The translations under genes were made by a program, and so were the position numbers. The notes below the pieces were generated by a model that was not told the origin of the DNA, did no database searches, and saw nothing but the letters and a program-made list of their open reading frames with translations. Below, in pieces: positions 24,514-33,773 of a stretch of DNA of 54,590 bases (the stretch's first letter is position 1; every line of letters starts with the position of its first letter). This DNA is from Spirirestis rafaelensis WJT71-NPBG6 (GTDB lineage Bacteria > Cyanobacteriota > Cyanobacteriia > Cyanobacteriales > Nostocaceae): assembly GCA_019359015.1 (NCBI GenBank), contig JAHHID010000050.1, positions 1-54,590 on the forward strand. Direction: 5' to 3'.

Positions 24514-26715
24514 ATGATTGTTGATTCGCACTCTTATACAACACTTGGCGGTGTGCGTGTCTCTCGCTCCATGACAGAAGTCAATATAGACACAGCACTA
24601 GAAGACATTTTATTTTATCTAAATTCTCAGCGTGGAGGCTTACTTACTAGCAGCTACGAATATCCAGGTAGATACAAAAGGTGGGCGATTGGATTTGTCA
24701 ATCCACCCTTAGAACTAACTACAAGAGAGAATAGTTTTACTTTAAAAGCATTAAGCGATCGCGGCAACGTTCTCTTACCATTACTCTTAGAGCGTCTATC
24801 GCAGTCAGAACAACTTCAAGAAGTAATTTCCAATAAAGATAATATTACTGGGACTGTCAAGAAAACACAACAATTATTTGCCGAAGAAGAGCGCAGTAAA
24901 CAACCTTCAGCATTTACAGTTGTCCGAGAAATTCTACATACTTTCTCAAGTAAAGAAGACGAGCATTTAGGGCTTTATGGTGCGTTTGGTTACGACTTAG
25001 TTTTTCAATTTGAGCCGATTTCCCAACGCTTAGAACGTCCTGAAGACCAGCGGGATTTAGTTTTATATCTGCCCGATGAATTAGTCGTAGTTGACTACTA
25101 TCTACAACGCGCATTTCGTCTTCAATATGAATTTGAAACAGCGCATGGAAGTACTAATAATCTTCCCCGCACAGGTGAATCCATAGATTATCGCGGCAAA
25201 CGTCTTCAACCAGCACAAAATGCCGATCATAAAAGAGGTGACTATGCCAAGCAAGTTGAAGTAGCACTAGATTACTTCCGTCGAGGCGATTTATTTGAAG
25301 TAGTTCCCAGTCAAAACTTTTTTGAATATTGCGAACAATCACCCAGCAAACTGTTTGAAACCTTAAAGAAAATCAATCCCAGTCCTTACGGATTTGTATT
25401 TAATTTGGGTGGAGAATATCTCATCGGTGCATCCCCGGAAATGTTTGTCCGCGTTGAAGGTAGACGCGTAGAAACCTGCCCGATTAGTGGCACCATTAGC
25501 CGGGGACAAAATGCCATTGACGATGCCGACCAAATTCTTTTGTTACTCAACTCACACAAAGATGAGTCTGAGTTGACAATGTGTACCGACGTAGATCGCA
25601 ACGACAAATCGCGAATTTGTGAACCAGGTTCAGTCAGAGTAATTGGGCGTCGGCAAATTGAATTGTACAGCCACCTGATTCATACAGTCGATCACGTTGA
25701 AGGTACATTACGAGAAGAATTTGATGCCTTAGATGCATTTCTTTCCCATACCTGGGCAGTTACAGTTACAGGCGCACCCAAACGCGCCGCCATGCAATTT
25801 CTCGAACAGCATGAACGTAGCGCCCGACGTTGGTATGGTGGTGCAGTTGGCTATCTAAGCTTTAATGGCAATTTAAATACCGGCTTGATTTTGCGAACAA
25901 TTCGTTTAAAAGATTCAATCGCCGAAGTGCGAGTTGGTGCAACAGTTCTTTACGACTCGATACCACAAGCTGAAGAACAAGAGACAATCACCAAAGGCGC
26001 TGTTTTATTTGAGACAATTCGCCGCGCCAAAGAAATAGACGAGAAAATGGAGGAATGCACTACCAACAAATTGAGCAAATGCATTCCTGATGTGGAACCA
26101 GGTAAGCACATCTTACTAATTGACCACGAAGACTCATTTGTTCACACACTAGCCAACTACATCCGGCAAACTGGCGCAAGCGTCACCACACTACGTCATG
26201 GCTTCTCAGAATCGCTTTTTGATACAATACGTCCTGACTTAGTTGTTTTCTCTCCTGGTCCTGGTAGACCAAGTGAGTTTAAAGTTCCTGAGATGGTCGC
26301 CGCTTGTGTCCGCCGTCAAATTCCCATTTTTGGAGTTTGTTTGGGGCTGCAAGGCATTGTAGAATCTTTTGGTGGCGAATTAGGAGTTCTCAACTATCCC
26401 CAACATGGTAAATCCTCGCGGGTTTTCGTCACCGATACAGATTCGGTGATGTTCAAAGACTTACCCGAATCCTTCGCCGTGGGTAGATATCATTCATTAT
26501 TTGCCCTACCATTACAAATGCCGGCAGAATTGAAAGTGACAGCGATTTCTGAAGACAACGTAATTATGGGAATTGAACATCAAACACTTCCCATCGCTGC
26601 CGTTCAGTTTCACCCAGAGTCCATCATGACTTTGAATGGAGAAATCGGTCTAGCCATCATCAAAAACGTTGTGCGTAAATACACGCAAACTAAAGAGTCA
26701 GTAGTTATTAGTTAA
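24514..26715 (+). CDS. trpE: TrpE(G), fused anthranilate synthase
   Basis: A 733-residue fusion of both anthranilate synthase components, converting chorismate and glutamine to anthranilate. Residues 1-510 are the chorismate-binding part, including the SSYEYPGRYKRW segment near the usual Trp-feedback site, GDLFEVVPSQNFFEY, CPISGTISRG, and GAPKRAAMQFLEQHE. After a short linker, residues 530-730 are the class I glutamine amidotransferase with FSPGPGRPSE, the nucleophile Cys in FGVCLGLQGIVESFGG and the His-Glu pair in VQFHPESIM. ATG 24514 is preceded by AGAGGA at a seven-base spacing. It begins the aromatic precursor block; a cluster copy beside housekeeping trp genes is typical of scytonemin producers. 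Confidence 0.95.
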   Translation: MIVDSHSYTTLGGVRVSRSMTEVNIDTALEDILFYLNSQRGGLLTSSYEYPGRYKRWAIGFVNPPLELTTRENSFTLKALSDRGNVLLPLLLERLSQSEQLQEVISNKDNITGTVKKTQQLFAEEERSKQPSAFTVVREILHTFSSKEDEHLGLYGAFGYDLVFQFEPISQRLERPEDQRDLVLYLPDELVVVDYYLQRAFRLQYEFETAHGSTNNLPRTGESIDYRGKRLQPAQNADHKRGDYAKQVEVALDYFRRGDLFEVVPSQNFFEYCEQSPSKLFETLKKINPSPYGFVFNLGGEYLIGASPEMFVRVEGRRVETCPISGTISRGQNAIDDADQILLLLNSHKDESELTMCTDVDRNDKSRICEPGSVRVIGRRQIELYSHLIHTVDHVEGTLREEFDALDAFLSHTWAVTVTGAPKRAAMQFLEQHERSARRWYGGAVGYLSFNGNLNTGLILRTIRLKDSIAEVRVGATVLYDSIPQAEEQETITKGAVLFETIRRAKEIDEKMEECTTNKLSKCIPDVEPGKHILLIDHEDSFVHTLANYIRQTGASVTTLRHGFSESLFDTIRPDLVVFSPGPGRPSEFKVPEMVAACVRRQIPIFGVCLGLQGIVESFGGELGVLNYPQHGKSSRVFVTDTDSVMFKDLPESFAVGRYHSLFALPLQMPAELKVTAISEDNVIMGIEHQTLPIAAVQFHPESIMTLNGEIGLAIIKNVVRKYTQTKESVVIS

Positions 26716-26899
26716 GAGTCAGGAGTCAGAAGTTAGGAGTCAGGAGTTAGGAGTAGAGACGCTCCGGTTCCTCGCGTCTGTACAAGAGTCAGGAGTTAGG
26801 AGTTAGGAGTTAAGAGTTTGTCCCCCTGCCCCCTGCCCCCTGCCCCCTGCTCCCTGCCCCCTGCCCCCGCTCCCCCTGCCCCCACTCCCCCACTCCCAC
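26716..26899. repeat. Dense short tandem repeats between trpE and trpC
   Basis: GTCAGGAGTTAGGA repeats (26718-26815) change abruptly to CCCCCTGCCCCCTGCTCCCTG repeats (26821-26895). No gene is present; ORFs that cover this stretch are artefacts of the repeat. The CCCCTGC type also occurs inside the coding region of the giant gene at 37143-42395. Confidence 0.8.
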
Positions 26900-27724
26900 A
26901 TGACGAACCAAGCCCCTCCCCGTCACATTCTCGAAGAAATTGTCTTGCAAAAAAAGCAAGAAGTCGCTCAAATGCAGCAAGAACTGCCTTTGGTGGCTGT
27001 GCAAAATCAGTTAAATAATGCGTCAAAGGTGCGAAATTTTCTCGGCGCTTTACAGCAAAGTCCTTATAGACCAAGCTTGATTGCCGAAGTAAAAAAAGCA
27101 TCACCGAGTCGTGGTATTATTCGGGCAGACTTTGACCCGATCGCGATCGCCAAATCTTATGAAAGAGGTGGTGCAGCTTGTATCTCTGTTCTCACAGATG
27201 AAAAGTTCTTTCAAGGCAGTTTTGAAAATCTGCGTCGCATCCGTCCAGAGGTAGAATTGCCGCTACTGTGCAAAGAATTTATCATTGATGCCTACCAAAT
27301 TTATACAGCACGGGCAGCAGGCGCAGATGCTGTATTATTAATTGCAGCTATCCTCACTGATGAAGAACTCCAAGGCTTTTCGCGACTAATTCACGAATTG
27401 GAAATGACTGCGCTGGTAGAAGTTCACACCTTAGCTGAACTAGATCGCGTACTCAAGCTAGACGGTATACGCTTGGTAGGAATTAACAACCGCAATTTAG
27501 AAAATTTTACGGTTGATTTAGCAACTACACAGCAACTTTTAGCAACTAGGCAGCAAGAATTGCAAAGCTTGGATATTACCGTCGTCAGCGAATCGGGATT
27601 GTTTACACCCGCTGATTTATCCTTAGTCGCTGAAGCTGGTGTGCGTGCAGTTTTGGTAGGAGAATCTTTAGTTAAACAAAGCGATGTAGAACAAGCTGTG
27701 CGTAATTTGTTTCCGAAGGAATAA
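26900..27724 (+). CDS. trpC: TrpC, indole-3-glycerol phosphate synthase
   Basis: A 274-residue (beta/alpha)8-barrel enzyme closing the indole ring from CdRP. Diagnostic segments are [15 protein letters not shown] (catalytic Lys), [20 protein letters not shown] (second Lys), [11 protein letters not shown] (Glu), [14 protein letters not shown] and [13 protein letters not shown], so the active site is complete. The ATG follows the repeat block directly, without a clear Shine-Dalgarno. The next gene starts five bases after its stop, so the two are coupled. Confidence 0.95.
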   Translation: MTNQAPPRHILEEIVLQKKQEVAQMQQELPLVAVQNQLNNASKVRNFLGALQQSPYRPSLIAEVKKASPSRGIIRADFDPIAIAKSYERGGAACISVLTDEKFFQGSFENLRRIRPEVELPLLCKEFIIDAYQIYTARAAGADAVLLIAAILTDEELQGFSRLIHELEMTALVEVHTLAELDRVLKLDGIRLVGINNRNLENFTVDLATTQQLLATRQQELQSLDITVVSESGLFTPADLSLVAEAGVRAVLVGESLVKQSDVEQAVRNLFPKE

Positions 27725-27729
27725 GAAAC

Positions 27730-28689
27730 ATGAAAGCGATGGTGATAACAAACTTCGGAACTCCAGAAGTCTTTGCCGAACAAGAAGTTGATAAACCGAC
27801 ACTAAATAAAAATGAAGTATTAGTCAAGGTTTATGCAACCTCAGTTAACCCCGCTGATTGCGGGGTACGCCAAGGAATATTTGGACCTAGAGTCAAACTA
27901 CCTGCAATTTTAGGTTATGACGTTTCCGGTGTCGTTGAAGCGATCGCTGAAAATGTCAAAGACTATCAGGTAGGCGACGAAGTTTATTATGCCATCGATC
28001 TTTTAGCAGGTAACGGCGCTAATGCAGAGTATCATGTAGCTAATGAAGCAATTATTGCCAAAAAGCCGACAAATATATCTCATTTAGAAGCCGCTAGCGT
28101 ACCTGTAGCAGGAGGCACAGCTTGGGCTGCACTCATCACCAAAGCAAATATCAAAATCGGTGAAACCGTGCTGATTCATGGTGGTGCAGGAGGTGTTGGT
28201 ACATTTGCAATCCAAATTGCCAAAGCAGCCGGCGCTTACGTTTACACAACCTGCGGTGGTTACGACACAGACTTTGTAAAATCCATCGGTGCAGATAAAG
28301 CAATAGATTACCGTCGAGAAAACTTTGTTGACATCATTATGAAAGAAACAGGTGGTCAAGGCGTTGACGTTACTTTATCTACAGTCAGCGGTGAACTTTT
28401 AGCTCAAAGTTTGATGGTGACAAAAACAGATGGTCGCGCAGTGACCGTCACAGGTGTACAAGGAGACCTCAACACCGCCATCTTCAAAAATATTACAGTC
28501 CACTTCGTACATCTAGATCGCACCCGTCCCAAACTTGAAGCCTTGAAAACCCTAATTGAACGGAGTCAAATCAAACCCGTTGTTGGGATGACCTTTCCCT
28601 TAAATCAGGTAGCACAAGCCCATAAAAGACTTGAGCAGGGTGGCGAAGGTGTGCGCGGCAAAATTGTTGTACAAGTTGCTAATTGCTAA
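27730..28689 (+). CDS. NADP-dependent MDR oxidoreductase (quinone oxidoreductase-like)
   Basis: A 319-residue zinc-free medium-chain dehydrogenase/reductase. The N-terminal GroES-like half has [17 protein letters not shown] and [20 protein letters not shown]; the cofactor half has the nucleotide motif [20 protein letters not shown]; the C-terminus ends RGKIVVQV. This is the quinone oxidoreductase/NADPH enone-reductase type. It lies five bases after trpC and within the aromatic block, at a place where the Nostoc punctiforme cluster has no such gene as I recall. It could reduce an enone or quinone intermediate of scytonemin, or simply be a passenger; the tight spacing favours co-expression. Confidence 0.85.
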   Translation: MKAMVITNFGTPEVFAEQEVDKPTLNKNEVLVKVYATSVNPADCGVRQGIFGPRVKLPAILGYDVSGVVEAIAENVKDYQVGDEVYYAIDLLAGNGANAEYHVANEAIIAKKPTNISHLEAASVPVAGGTAWAALITKANIKIGETVLIHGGAGGVGTFAIQIAKAAGAYVYTTCGGYDTDFVKSIGADKAIDYRRENFVDIIMKETGGQGVDVTLSTVSGELLAQSLMVTKTDGRAVTVTGVQGDLNTAIFKNITVHFVHLDRTRPKLEALKTLIERSQIKPVVGMTFPLNQVAQAHKRLEQGGEGVRGKIVVQVANC

Positions 28690-28800
28690 TTGGGCATTGG
28701 GCATTGGGCATTGGGCATTGGGCATTGGGCATTGGGCATCGGACTTTTCCCCTTTCCCCTTTTTCCTTTCCCCTTTCCCCTTTCCCCTTTCACGGCAGGT
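28686..28800. repeat. CATTGGG and CCCCTTTCC tandem repeats before trpA
   Basis: Seven ATTGGGC heptads (28686-28740) begin at the stop codon of the oxidoreductase gene and are followed by CCCCTTTCCCC repeats (28748-28790). The predicted ORF that runs through them into trpA is an artefact; trpA starts at 28883. Confidence 0.8.
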
Positions 28801-28882
28801 GCTACAACGGGGGGGAACCCCGGCAACGCACTGCCTCCCCTTTCCCCCTCTTCAAATCCCCTCTTCAAATCCTCATTTCCCT

Positions 28883-29710
28883 ATGACTTCTATTTCTCAT
28901 CACTTTGAAACTTTAAGAAATCGCCAACAGTGTGCTTTAATTCCCTTTATCACAGCTGGCGATCCTAACTTAGAAACCACCGCCGAAGCTTTACGCATCT
29001 TAGATCGCAATGGTGCAGACTTTATAGAGTTGGGCGTTCCCTACTCAGATCCTTTGGCAGATGGTCCGGTGATTCAAGCAGCAGCAACTCGCGCTTTGCA
29101 ACGAGGAACAAAATTAGAGCAAGTGCTAGAGATGTTGCAAGCAGTGAGTCCCACCTTGAAAGCGCAGATAATTTTATTTACTTATTACAATCCGATTTTG
29201 TACCGGGGTATTAAGTCATTTTTAGCGGAAATTGCTAATGCTGGGGTGCGCGGTTTGGTGGTGCCAGATTTGCCTTTAGAAGAGTCAGAAGAATTAATTC
29301 AAACTGCTGCTAGTTTTGGAATTGAGGTAATTTTACTTGTAGCGCCAACCAGTTCTCAAGATAGAATTGTGGCGATCGCTCGTCAATCTCAGGGATTTAT
29401 CTACCTGGTAAGTGTAACAGGCGTTACAGGGATACGTTCTCAAATCCAACTCCGCGTCAAGGATTTGATTACAGAATTGCGAAGCGTCACCGATAAACCA
29501 ATTGGCGTTGGCTTTGGTATTTCCGGACCAGAACAAGCACATCAAGTTATGGAATGGGGCGCAGATGCGGTAATTGTCGGTAGTGCCTTCGTCAAAAGGT
29601 TAGCAACGGGTAGTCCCAGCGAAGGACTGCAAGCTGTAGAAAAACTTTGTCAAGAACTGAAAGTAGCGATTACCCCCGCCGCATCTTTGCAAAAAGTAGG
29701 TTCGGTTTAA
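28883..29710 (+). CDS. trpA: TrpA, tryptophan synthase alpha chain
   Basis: A 275-residue TIM barrel that splits indole-3-glycerol phosphate to indole and glyceraldehyde 3-phosphate. It has the catalytic Glu in [17 protein letters not shown], the catalytic Asp in VVPDLPLEE, the [11 protein letters not shown] segment and the phosphate-binding [12 protein letters not shown] and [10 protein letters not shown] loops. The start at [13 protein letters not shown] (28883) is chosen because upstream in-frame sequence is translated repeat. It precedes trpB by 51 bases. In the Nostoc punctiforme cluster tyrP stands between these two genes, but there is no room for it here. Confidence 0.95.
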   Translation: MTSISHHFETLRNRQQCALIPFITAGDPNLETTAEALRILDRNGADFIELGVPYSDPLADGPVIQAAATRALQRGTKLEQVLEMLQAVSPTLKAQIILFTYYNPILYRGIKSFLAEIANAGVRGLVVPDLPLEESEELIQTAASFGIEVILLVAPTSSQDRIVAIARQSQGFIYLVSVTGVTGIRSQIQLRVKDLITELRSVTDKPIGVGFGISGPEQAHQVMEWGADAVIVGSAFVKRLATGSPSEGLQAVEKLCQELKVAITPAASLQKVGSV

Positions 29711-29761
29711 ATTATACCGATATTCCAAAAATCATCATTACCTATTAAAGGATTTTAACCA

Positions 29762-31006
29762 GTGGTAAGCATTCAAGATATCAACAGTATCAAACAAGCC
29801 GAGACAGCGCGACCAGACTCGTTAGGCAGATTTGGCAAGTTCGGCGGAAAGTACGTCCCAGAAACCTTAATGCCTGCATTAAGTGAGTTGGAAGCCGCAT
29901 ACGAGCAATATCGTAACGATCCAGGATTCCAAGAAGAGTTGCAAGGTTTACTGAAAGACTACGTGGGAAGACCTAGCCCATTATATTTCGCCGAACGCCT
30001 GACCAAGCACTACGCCCGACCTGATGGCACGGGACCGCAAATTTACTTAAAGCGCGAAGATTTAAATCATACAGGCGCTCACAAAATTAATAACGCTTTA
30101 GCGCAGGTATTACTAGCCAAGCGCATGGGTAAAAAGCGGATTATTGCCGAAACCGGTGCAGGTCAGCATGGAGTTGCTACGGCAACCGTGTGTGCGCGTT
30201 TTGGTTTGGAATGCGTGGTTTATATGGGCGTCCAAGATATGCAACGCCAAGCCCTGAACGTGTTTCGGATGCGTTTGATGGGGGCAGAAGTTAGTCCGGT
30301 GGAAGCTGGTACGGGTACTTTGAAAGATGCCACCTCAGAAGCGATTCGCGATTGGGTGACGAATGTAGAAACCACCCATTACATCTTGGGTTCCGTTGCT
30401 GGTCCCCATCCTTACCCGATGTTAGTGCGTGACTTCCATGCCGTAATTGGTACAGAAACTCGCGCTCAATGTCAAGAGAAATGGGGAGGAATACCAGATA
30501 TTCTCTTGGCTTGTGTCGGTGGTGGTTCCAATGCGATCGGCTTATTCCACGAGTTTGTAGATGAAGCATCTATACGCCTGATTGGAGTTGAGGCGGCAGG
30601 TGAAGGTGTAGATACAGAAAAACATGCAGCCACCTTGACAAAAGGACGAGTAGGTGTATTGCATGGTGCGATGAGCTATCTACTGCAAGATGAAGATGGT
30701 CAGGTAATCGAAGCACATTCGATTAGTGCTGGGTTAGACTATCCCGGCGTTGGTCCTGAGCATAGTTACTTAAAGGATCTTGGTCGCGCTGAGTATTACA
30801 GCGTGACTGATAAGCAAGCTTTAGAAGGATTGCAGAGACTTTCGCAGCTAGAAGGAATTATTCCCGCTTTAGAAACCGCTCATGCGATCGCCTATCTAGA
30901 AACACTCTGTCAAGAGCTTGATGGTAATCCTCGAATTGTCATCAACTGCTCAGGTCGTGGCGACAAAGACGTGCAGACAGTCGCTAAAGCACTCAGTGTC
31001 GAGTAG
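29762..31006 (+). CDS. trpB: TrpB, tryptophan synthase beta chain
   Basis: A 414-residue PLP enzyme condensing indole with serine. It has [15 protein letters not shown] near the N-terminus, the PLP lysine in [29 protein letters not shown], the phosphate-cup [10 protein letters not shown] and the C-terminal NCSGRGDKD. It is a TrpB1-type sequence, expected to pair with the TrpA encoded just upstream. Translation starts at GTG 29762 (MVSIQDINS), with AAAGGA about ten bases upstream. Confidence 0.96.
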   Translation: MVSIQDINSIKQAETARPDSLGRFGKFGGKYVPETLMPALSELEAAYEQYRNDPGFQEELQGLLKDYVGRPSPLYFAERLTKHYARPDGTGPQIYLKREDLNHTGAHKINNALAQVLLAKRMGKKRIIAETGAGQHGVATATVCARFGLECVVYMGVQDMQRQALNVFRMRLMGAEVSPVEAGTGTLKDATSEAIRDWVTNVETTHYILGSVAGPHPYPMLVRDFHAVIGTETRAQCQEKWGGIPDILLACVGGGSNAIGLFHEFVDEASIRLIGVEAAGEGVDTEKHAATLTKGRVGVLHGAMSYLLQDEDGQVIEAHSISAGLDYPGVGPEHSYLKDLGRAEYYSVTDKQALEGLQRLSQLEGIIPALETAHAIAYLETLCQELDGNPRIVINCSGRGDKDVQTVAKALSVE

Positions 31007-31066
31007 TTAGTAGTTAGTAGTTAGTGGTTATTGGTTAAAAGTACTTTTTAACAACTAACTACTAAC
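31006..31066. other. Long hairpin from GTTAGTA repeats between trpB and trpD
   Basis: GTTAGTAGTTAG (31013-31024) pairs perfectly with CTAACTACTAAC (31055-31066), and the loop contains a palindromic AAAAGTACTTTT. The structure begins at the trpB stop. It lacks a following T-run, so it may stabilise or separate transcript halves and need not terminate transcription. Confidence 0.55.
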
Positions 31067-31101
31067 AACCATCAACTAACAACCATCAACCAACAACCAA
31101 T

Positions 31102-32199
31102 ATGATAGCCGTAACCCAAGCTCCATCTAACAACATTCCCGCCACTCCCGACCAAAATTGGTCTGATTTCTTAAAACAATTACTCGACAAGCGATCGCTC
31201 TCCATTTCTCAATCTGCGGATTTGATGCAAGGTTGGCTGACAGAAGCTATTCCCCCCGTTTTAACAGGAGCGATTTTAGCCGCAATTCAGGCAAAAGGTG
31301 TATCCACAGAAGAATTGGTTGGCATGGCTGGTGTTTTGCAATCTCAATCTTCTCGTGCAGGTGAGGTAACGTCGCACCTCCATCCCCTAATTGACACTTG
31401 CGGAACTGGTGGGGATGGAGCCTCAACTTTCAATATATCTACTGCTGTCGCTTTTGTAGCCGCTGCTGCTGGGGTAAAAGTTGCTAAACATGGCAATCGT
31501 TCAGCATCGAGCAAAACCGGTTCCGCTGATGTGTTGGAAGCTTTAGGTATAAATCTTAATGCCAGTCCGGAGAAAGTTGAATCCGCAGTTGATGCAGTTG
31601 GGATGACCTTTTTGTTTGCCCCAGGATGGCATCCAGCACTTAAAGCAGTTGCCGCTTTGCGAAAAACATTGAAAGTGCGGACTATCTTTAATTTGCTCGG
31701 ACCTTTGGTGAATCCAATGCGACCGACAGGGCAAATTATTGGTGTGAGCGATCCACTTTTGTTAGAAACGATCGCTCAAGCATTATCGCAACTTGGATGT
31801 CGCAGAGCGATCGCACTCCACGGCAGAGAAAAGTTAGATGAAGCAGGTTTGGCAGATATCACTTACTTGGCTGTACTCCAAGACCAAAAAGTTCGCAGCA
31901 TCACCCTGAATCCGCTAGAATTAGGTTTAAGTCACGCTCCCACTGAAGCATTGTGCGGTGGAGATGTCGAAGAAAATGCAGAAATCTTAAAAGCTGTTTT
32001 GCAAGGGAAAGGCACCCAAGCGCAGCAAGATGTAGTTGCTTTAAATACCGCTCTTGCGCTACAAGTTGGCGAAGTTTTTGATAGCAACTCTACAGATATT
32101 TTGGAAAATTGTGTTCAAGGCATTGCTCTTGCCAAAGAAGTATTGCAAAGCGGTGCTGCTTGGACGAAATTAGAACAACTCGCTGAATTTTTGCGCTAA
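31102..32199 (+). CDS. trpD: TrpD, anthranilate phosphoribosyltransferase
   Basis: A 365-residue enzyme that adds phosphoribose to anthranilate. The PRPP-binding loop is [17 protein letters not shown], with [21 protein letters not shown] (anthranilate and Mg sites) and [12 protein letters not shown] and [16 protein letters not shown] following, all as in the family. The N-terminus has about 20 extra residues before the helical domain. It completes the set trpE(G)-C-A-B-D; a separate trpF is not in this window, so the isomerase step must come from elsewhere in the genome. Confidence 0.95.
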   Translation: MIAVTQAPSNNIPATPDQNWSDFLKQLLDKRSLSISQSADLMQGWLTEAIPPVLTGAILAAIQAKGVSTEELVGMAGVLQSQSSRAGEVTSHLHPLIDTCGTGGDGASTFNISTAVAFVAAAAGVKVAKHGNRSASSKTGSADVLEALGINLNASPEKVESAVDAVGMTFLFAPGWHPALKAVAALRKTLKVRTIFNLLGPLVNPMRPTGQIIGVSDPLLLETIAQALSQLGCRRAIALHGREKLDEAGLADITYLAVLQDQKVRSITLNPLELGLSHAPTEALCGGDVEENAEILKAVLQGKGTQAQQDVVALNTALALQVGEVFDSNSTDILENCVQGIALAKEVLQSGAAWTKLEQLAEFLR

Positions 32200-32242
32200 T
32201 AGCTATTAGCTACTCAGTTAAATATACAAAGGAAAAAGGCAC

Positions 32243-33307
32243 ATGATTGTCATCTTAAAGAATGGTACACCTCAAGAAGAAATTACTCGGTTAAGTCAAG
32301 AAATTAGTGAAGCATGGGATGTCACAGTCGAAAAAAGCGTCGGCAAACACAAAGTTGTTTTAGCGATGATTGGCGATACTCCTAGCATCAATCCGTTGCA
32401 AATCAAGGGGTATAGCCCTTGGATTGAGGAAGTATTACGAGTACAGCAACCGTTCAAACGAGTGAGTCGCGAATTCCGCTATGGAGAAGCTAGCGAAGTT
32501 GTTGTACCGACGCCTAATGGTAAGGTCTACTTCGGTGAAAATCATCCGATTGTAGTGGTAGCTGGACCCTGTTCGGTTGAGAATGAAGAGATGATTGTCG
32601 AGACTGCAAAGCGCGTGAAGGCAGCGGGAGCCAAGTTCATCCGTGGTGGAGCATACAAACCTCGCACCTCACCTTATGCATTTCAAGGACACGGTGAAAC
32701 TGCTTTAGGTTTGTTAGCAGCTGCCCGTGAAGCTACAGGTTTAGGCATCATCACAGAAGTCATGGATACTGCCGACTTAGAAGCAGTGGGAAGAGTAGCT
32801 GACGTGATCCAGGTGGGAGCGCGGAATATGCACAACTTCTCATTGTTGAAAAAAGTAGGCGCTCAAGATAAGCCAGTGCTGCTGAAGCGAGGAATGTCCG
32901 CCACAATTGATGAGTGGTTGATGGCAGCAGAATATATCCTTGCTGGGGGAAATCCGAATGTAATTCTTTGTGAGCGGGGAATTAGAACCTTTGATGGCAA
33001 ATATGCTCGTAATACCTTAGATTTGTCGGTTCTTCCAGTATTGCGATCGCTTACCCACTTACCAATTATGATTGACCCCAGTCACGGTACAGGTAGGTCT
33101 GAGTACGTTGCACCAATGGCAAAAGCAGCGATCGCCGCTGGTACAGATGCTTTAATGATTGAAGTTCATCCAAATCCAGCGAAAGCTTTATCTGATGGAC
33201 CTCAATCCCTTACTCCCGATAAATTTGACATCTTGGCTCAAGAAATGGCAGTAATTGGCAAAGTAGTTGGGCGCTGGTCTGAACGTGCCTTGGTCGGTTC
33301 TATTTAA
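32243..33307 (+). CDS. aroF: DAHP synthase, type I-beta with N-terminal regulatory domain (aroG of scytonemin clusters)
   Basis: A 354-residue 3-deoxy-7-phosphoheptulonate synthase, the first step of the shikimate pathway. Residues 1-75 are a ferredoxin-like regulatory domain, as in the Thermotoga enzyme, where it mediates tyrosine inhibition; residues 90-345 are the catalytic barrel with VVVAGPCSVENEEMI, FIRGGAYKPRTSPYAFQG, VGARNMHNF, LLKRGMSATIDEW and IMIDPSHGTGRSEYV. The scytonemin literature calls this gene aroG. AAAGGA precedes the ATG. It is the last gene of the co-directional cluster and a hairpin follows. Confidence 0.93.
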   Translation: MIVILKNGTPQEEITRLSQEISEAWDVTVEKSVGKHKVVLAMIGDTPSINPLQIKGYSPWIEEVLRVQQPFKRVSREFRYGEASEVVVPTPNGKVYFGENHPIVVVAGPCSVENEEMIVETAKRVKAAGAKFIRGGAYKPRTSPYAFQGHGETALGLLAAAREATGLGIITEVMDTADLEAVGRVADVIQVGARNMHNFSLLKKVGAQDKPVLLKRGMSATIDEWLMAAEYILAGGNPNVILCERGIRTFDGKYARNTLDLSVLPVLRSLTHLPIMIDPSHGTGRSEYVAPMAKAAIAAGTDALMIEVHPNPAKALSDGPQSLTPDKFDILAQEMAVIGKVVGRWSERALVGSI

Positions 33308-33341
33308 TTCTCCGATTACTGATTGAAAAAATTGTAGATTG

Positions 33342-33376
33342 TTGGGTGCGTTGGCGCAATTCGTAACGCACCCAAT
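33342..33376 (+). terminator. Hairpin after aroF, probable end of the scytonemin transcription unit
   Basis: TTGGGTGCGTT (33342-33352) pairs perfectly with AACGCACCCAA (33365-33375) over a 12-base loop, and a T-rich stretch follows. The GGGTGCGTTACG palindrome is also a common dispersed repeat in cyanobacteria, so it may be both. Confidence 0.55.
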
Positions 33377-33773
33377 TTGATGTTTTATATTTTTTAAAAT
33401 TATTTATAACTTTATTTCTGTTAGCTCATTATTGCAGAAAATAATTTTTTTAATTTTAGGAATAAATAATTTTTTATCTAGAAAAACAATAACTAAAAAT
33501 TAGACAAATTTATCAAAATATTTCTCATTGTTAATTTAATACTAAAAAGTTACCATCTTTTATAAAAGCTACATTAATTACAAGTTGTTTTTGGTGAATA
33601 AAAATGTAAACGCTGTGTAATTAAGCCCAACTAGCTAAAGAAAATAATAGCTGTTAACTAGATTCAGCAGTAAAAAAAATCATAAAAAAGCTACGAAGCA
33701 AACTTAATTTTGCATTTTTGATGTCGCTTTATTAAGCAAAAATTTTGTCCTAAAAACACAAGGATTATATCTA
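33377..33773. promoter_or_regulatory. AT-rich leader region of the Gly/Ser-rich protein gene
   Basis: About 400 bases of very AT-rich sequence with no open frame of note. It should contain the promoter of the gene at 33774, whose ATG is preceded by AAGGA. The last 80 bases resemble loosely the leader before 35137 (ACTTAA-TTTG, TTTGAT and GCAAAA(A)TTTT blocks in the same order). Confidence 0.5.

Noticed and set aside
24720-24780. Loss of tryptophan feedback in the cluster TrpE because the LLES-type motif reads LLTSS
   Set aside because: As I recall this form is normal in fused cyanobacterial TrpE(G) proteins and does not by itself show feedback resistance.
26796-27104. ORFs over the CCCCTGC repeats before trpC, on both strands
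   Set aside because: They are translated tandem repeats; trpC on the plus strand explains the rest.
28631-28882. N-terminal extension of trpA
   Set aside because: The extra 84 residues are translated CATTGGG and CCCCTTTCC repeats and overlap the upstream gene; the TrpA family starts at MTSISHHF.
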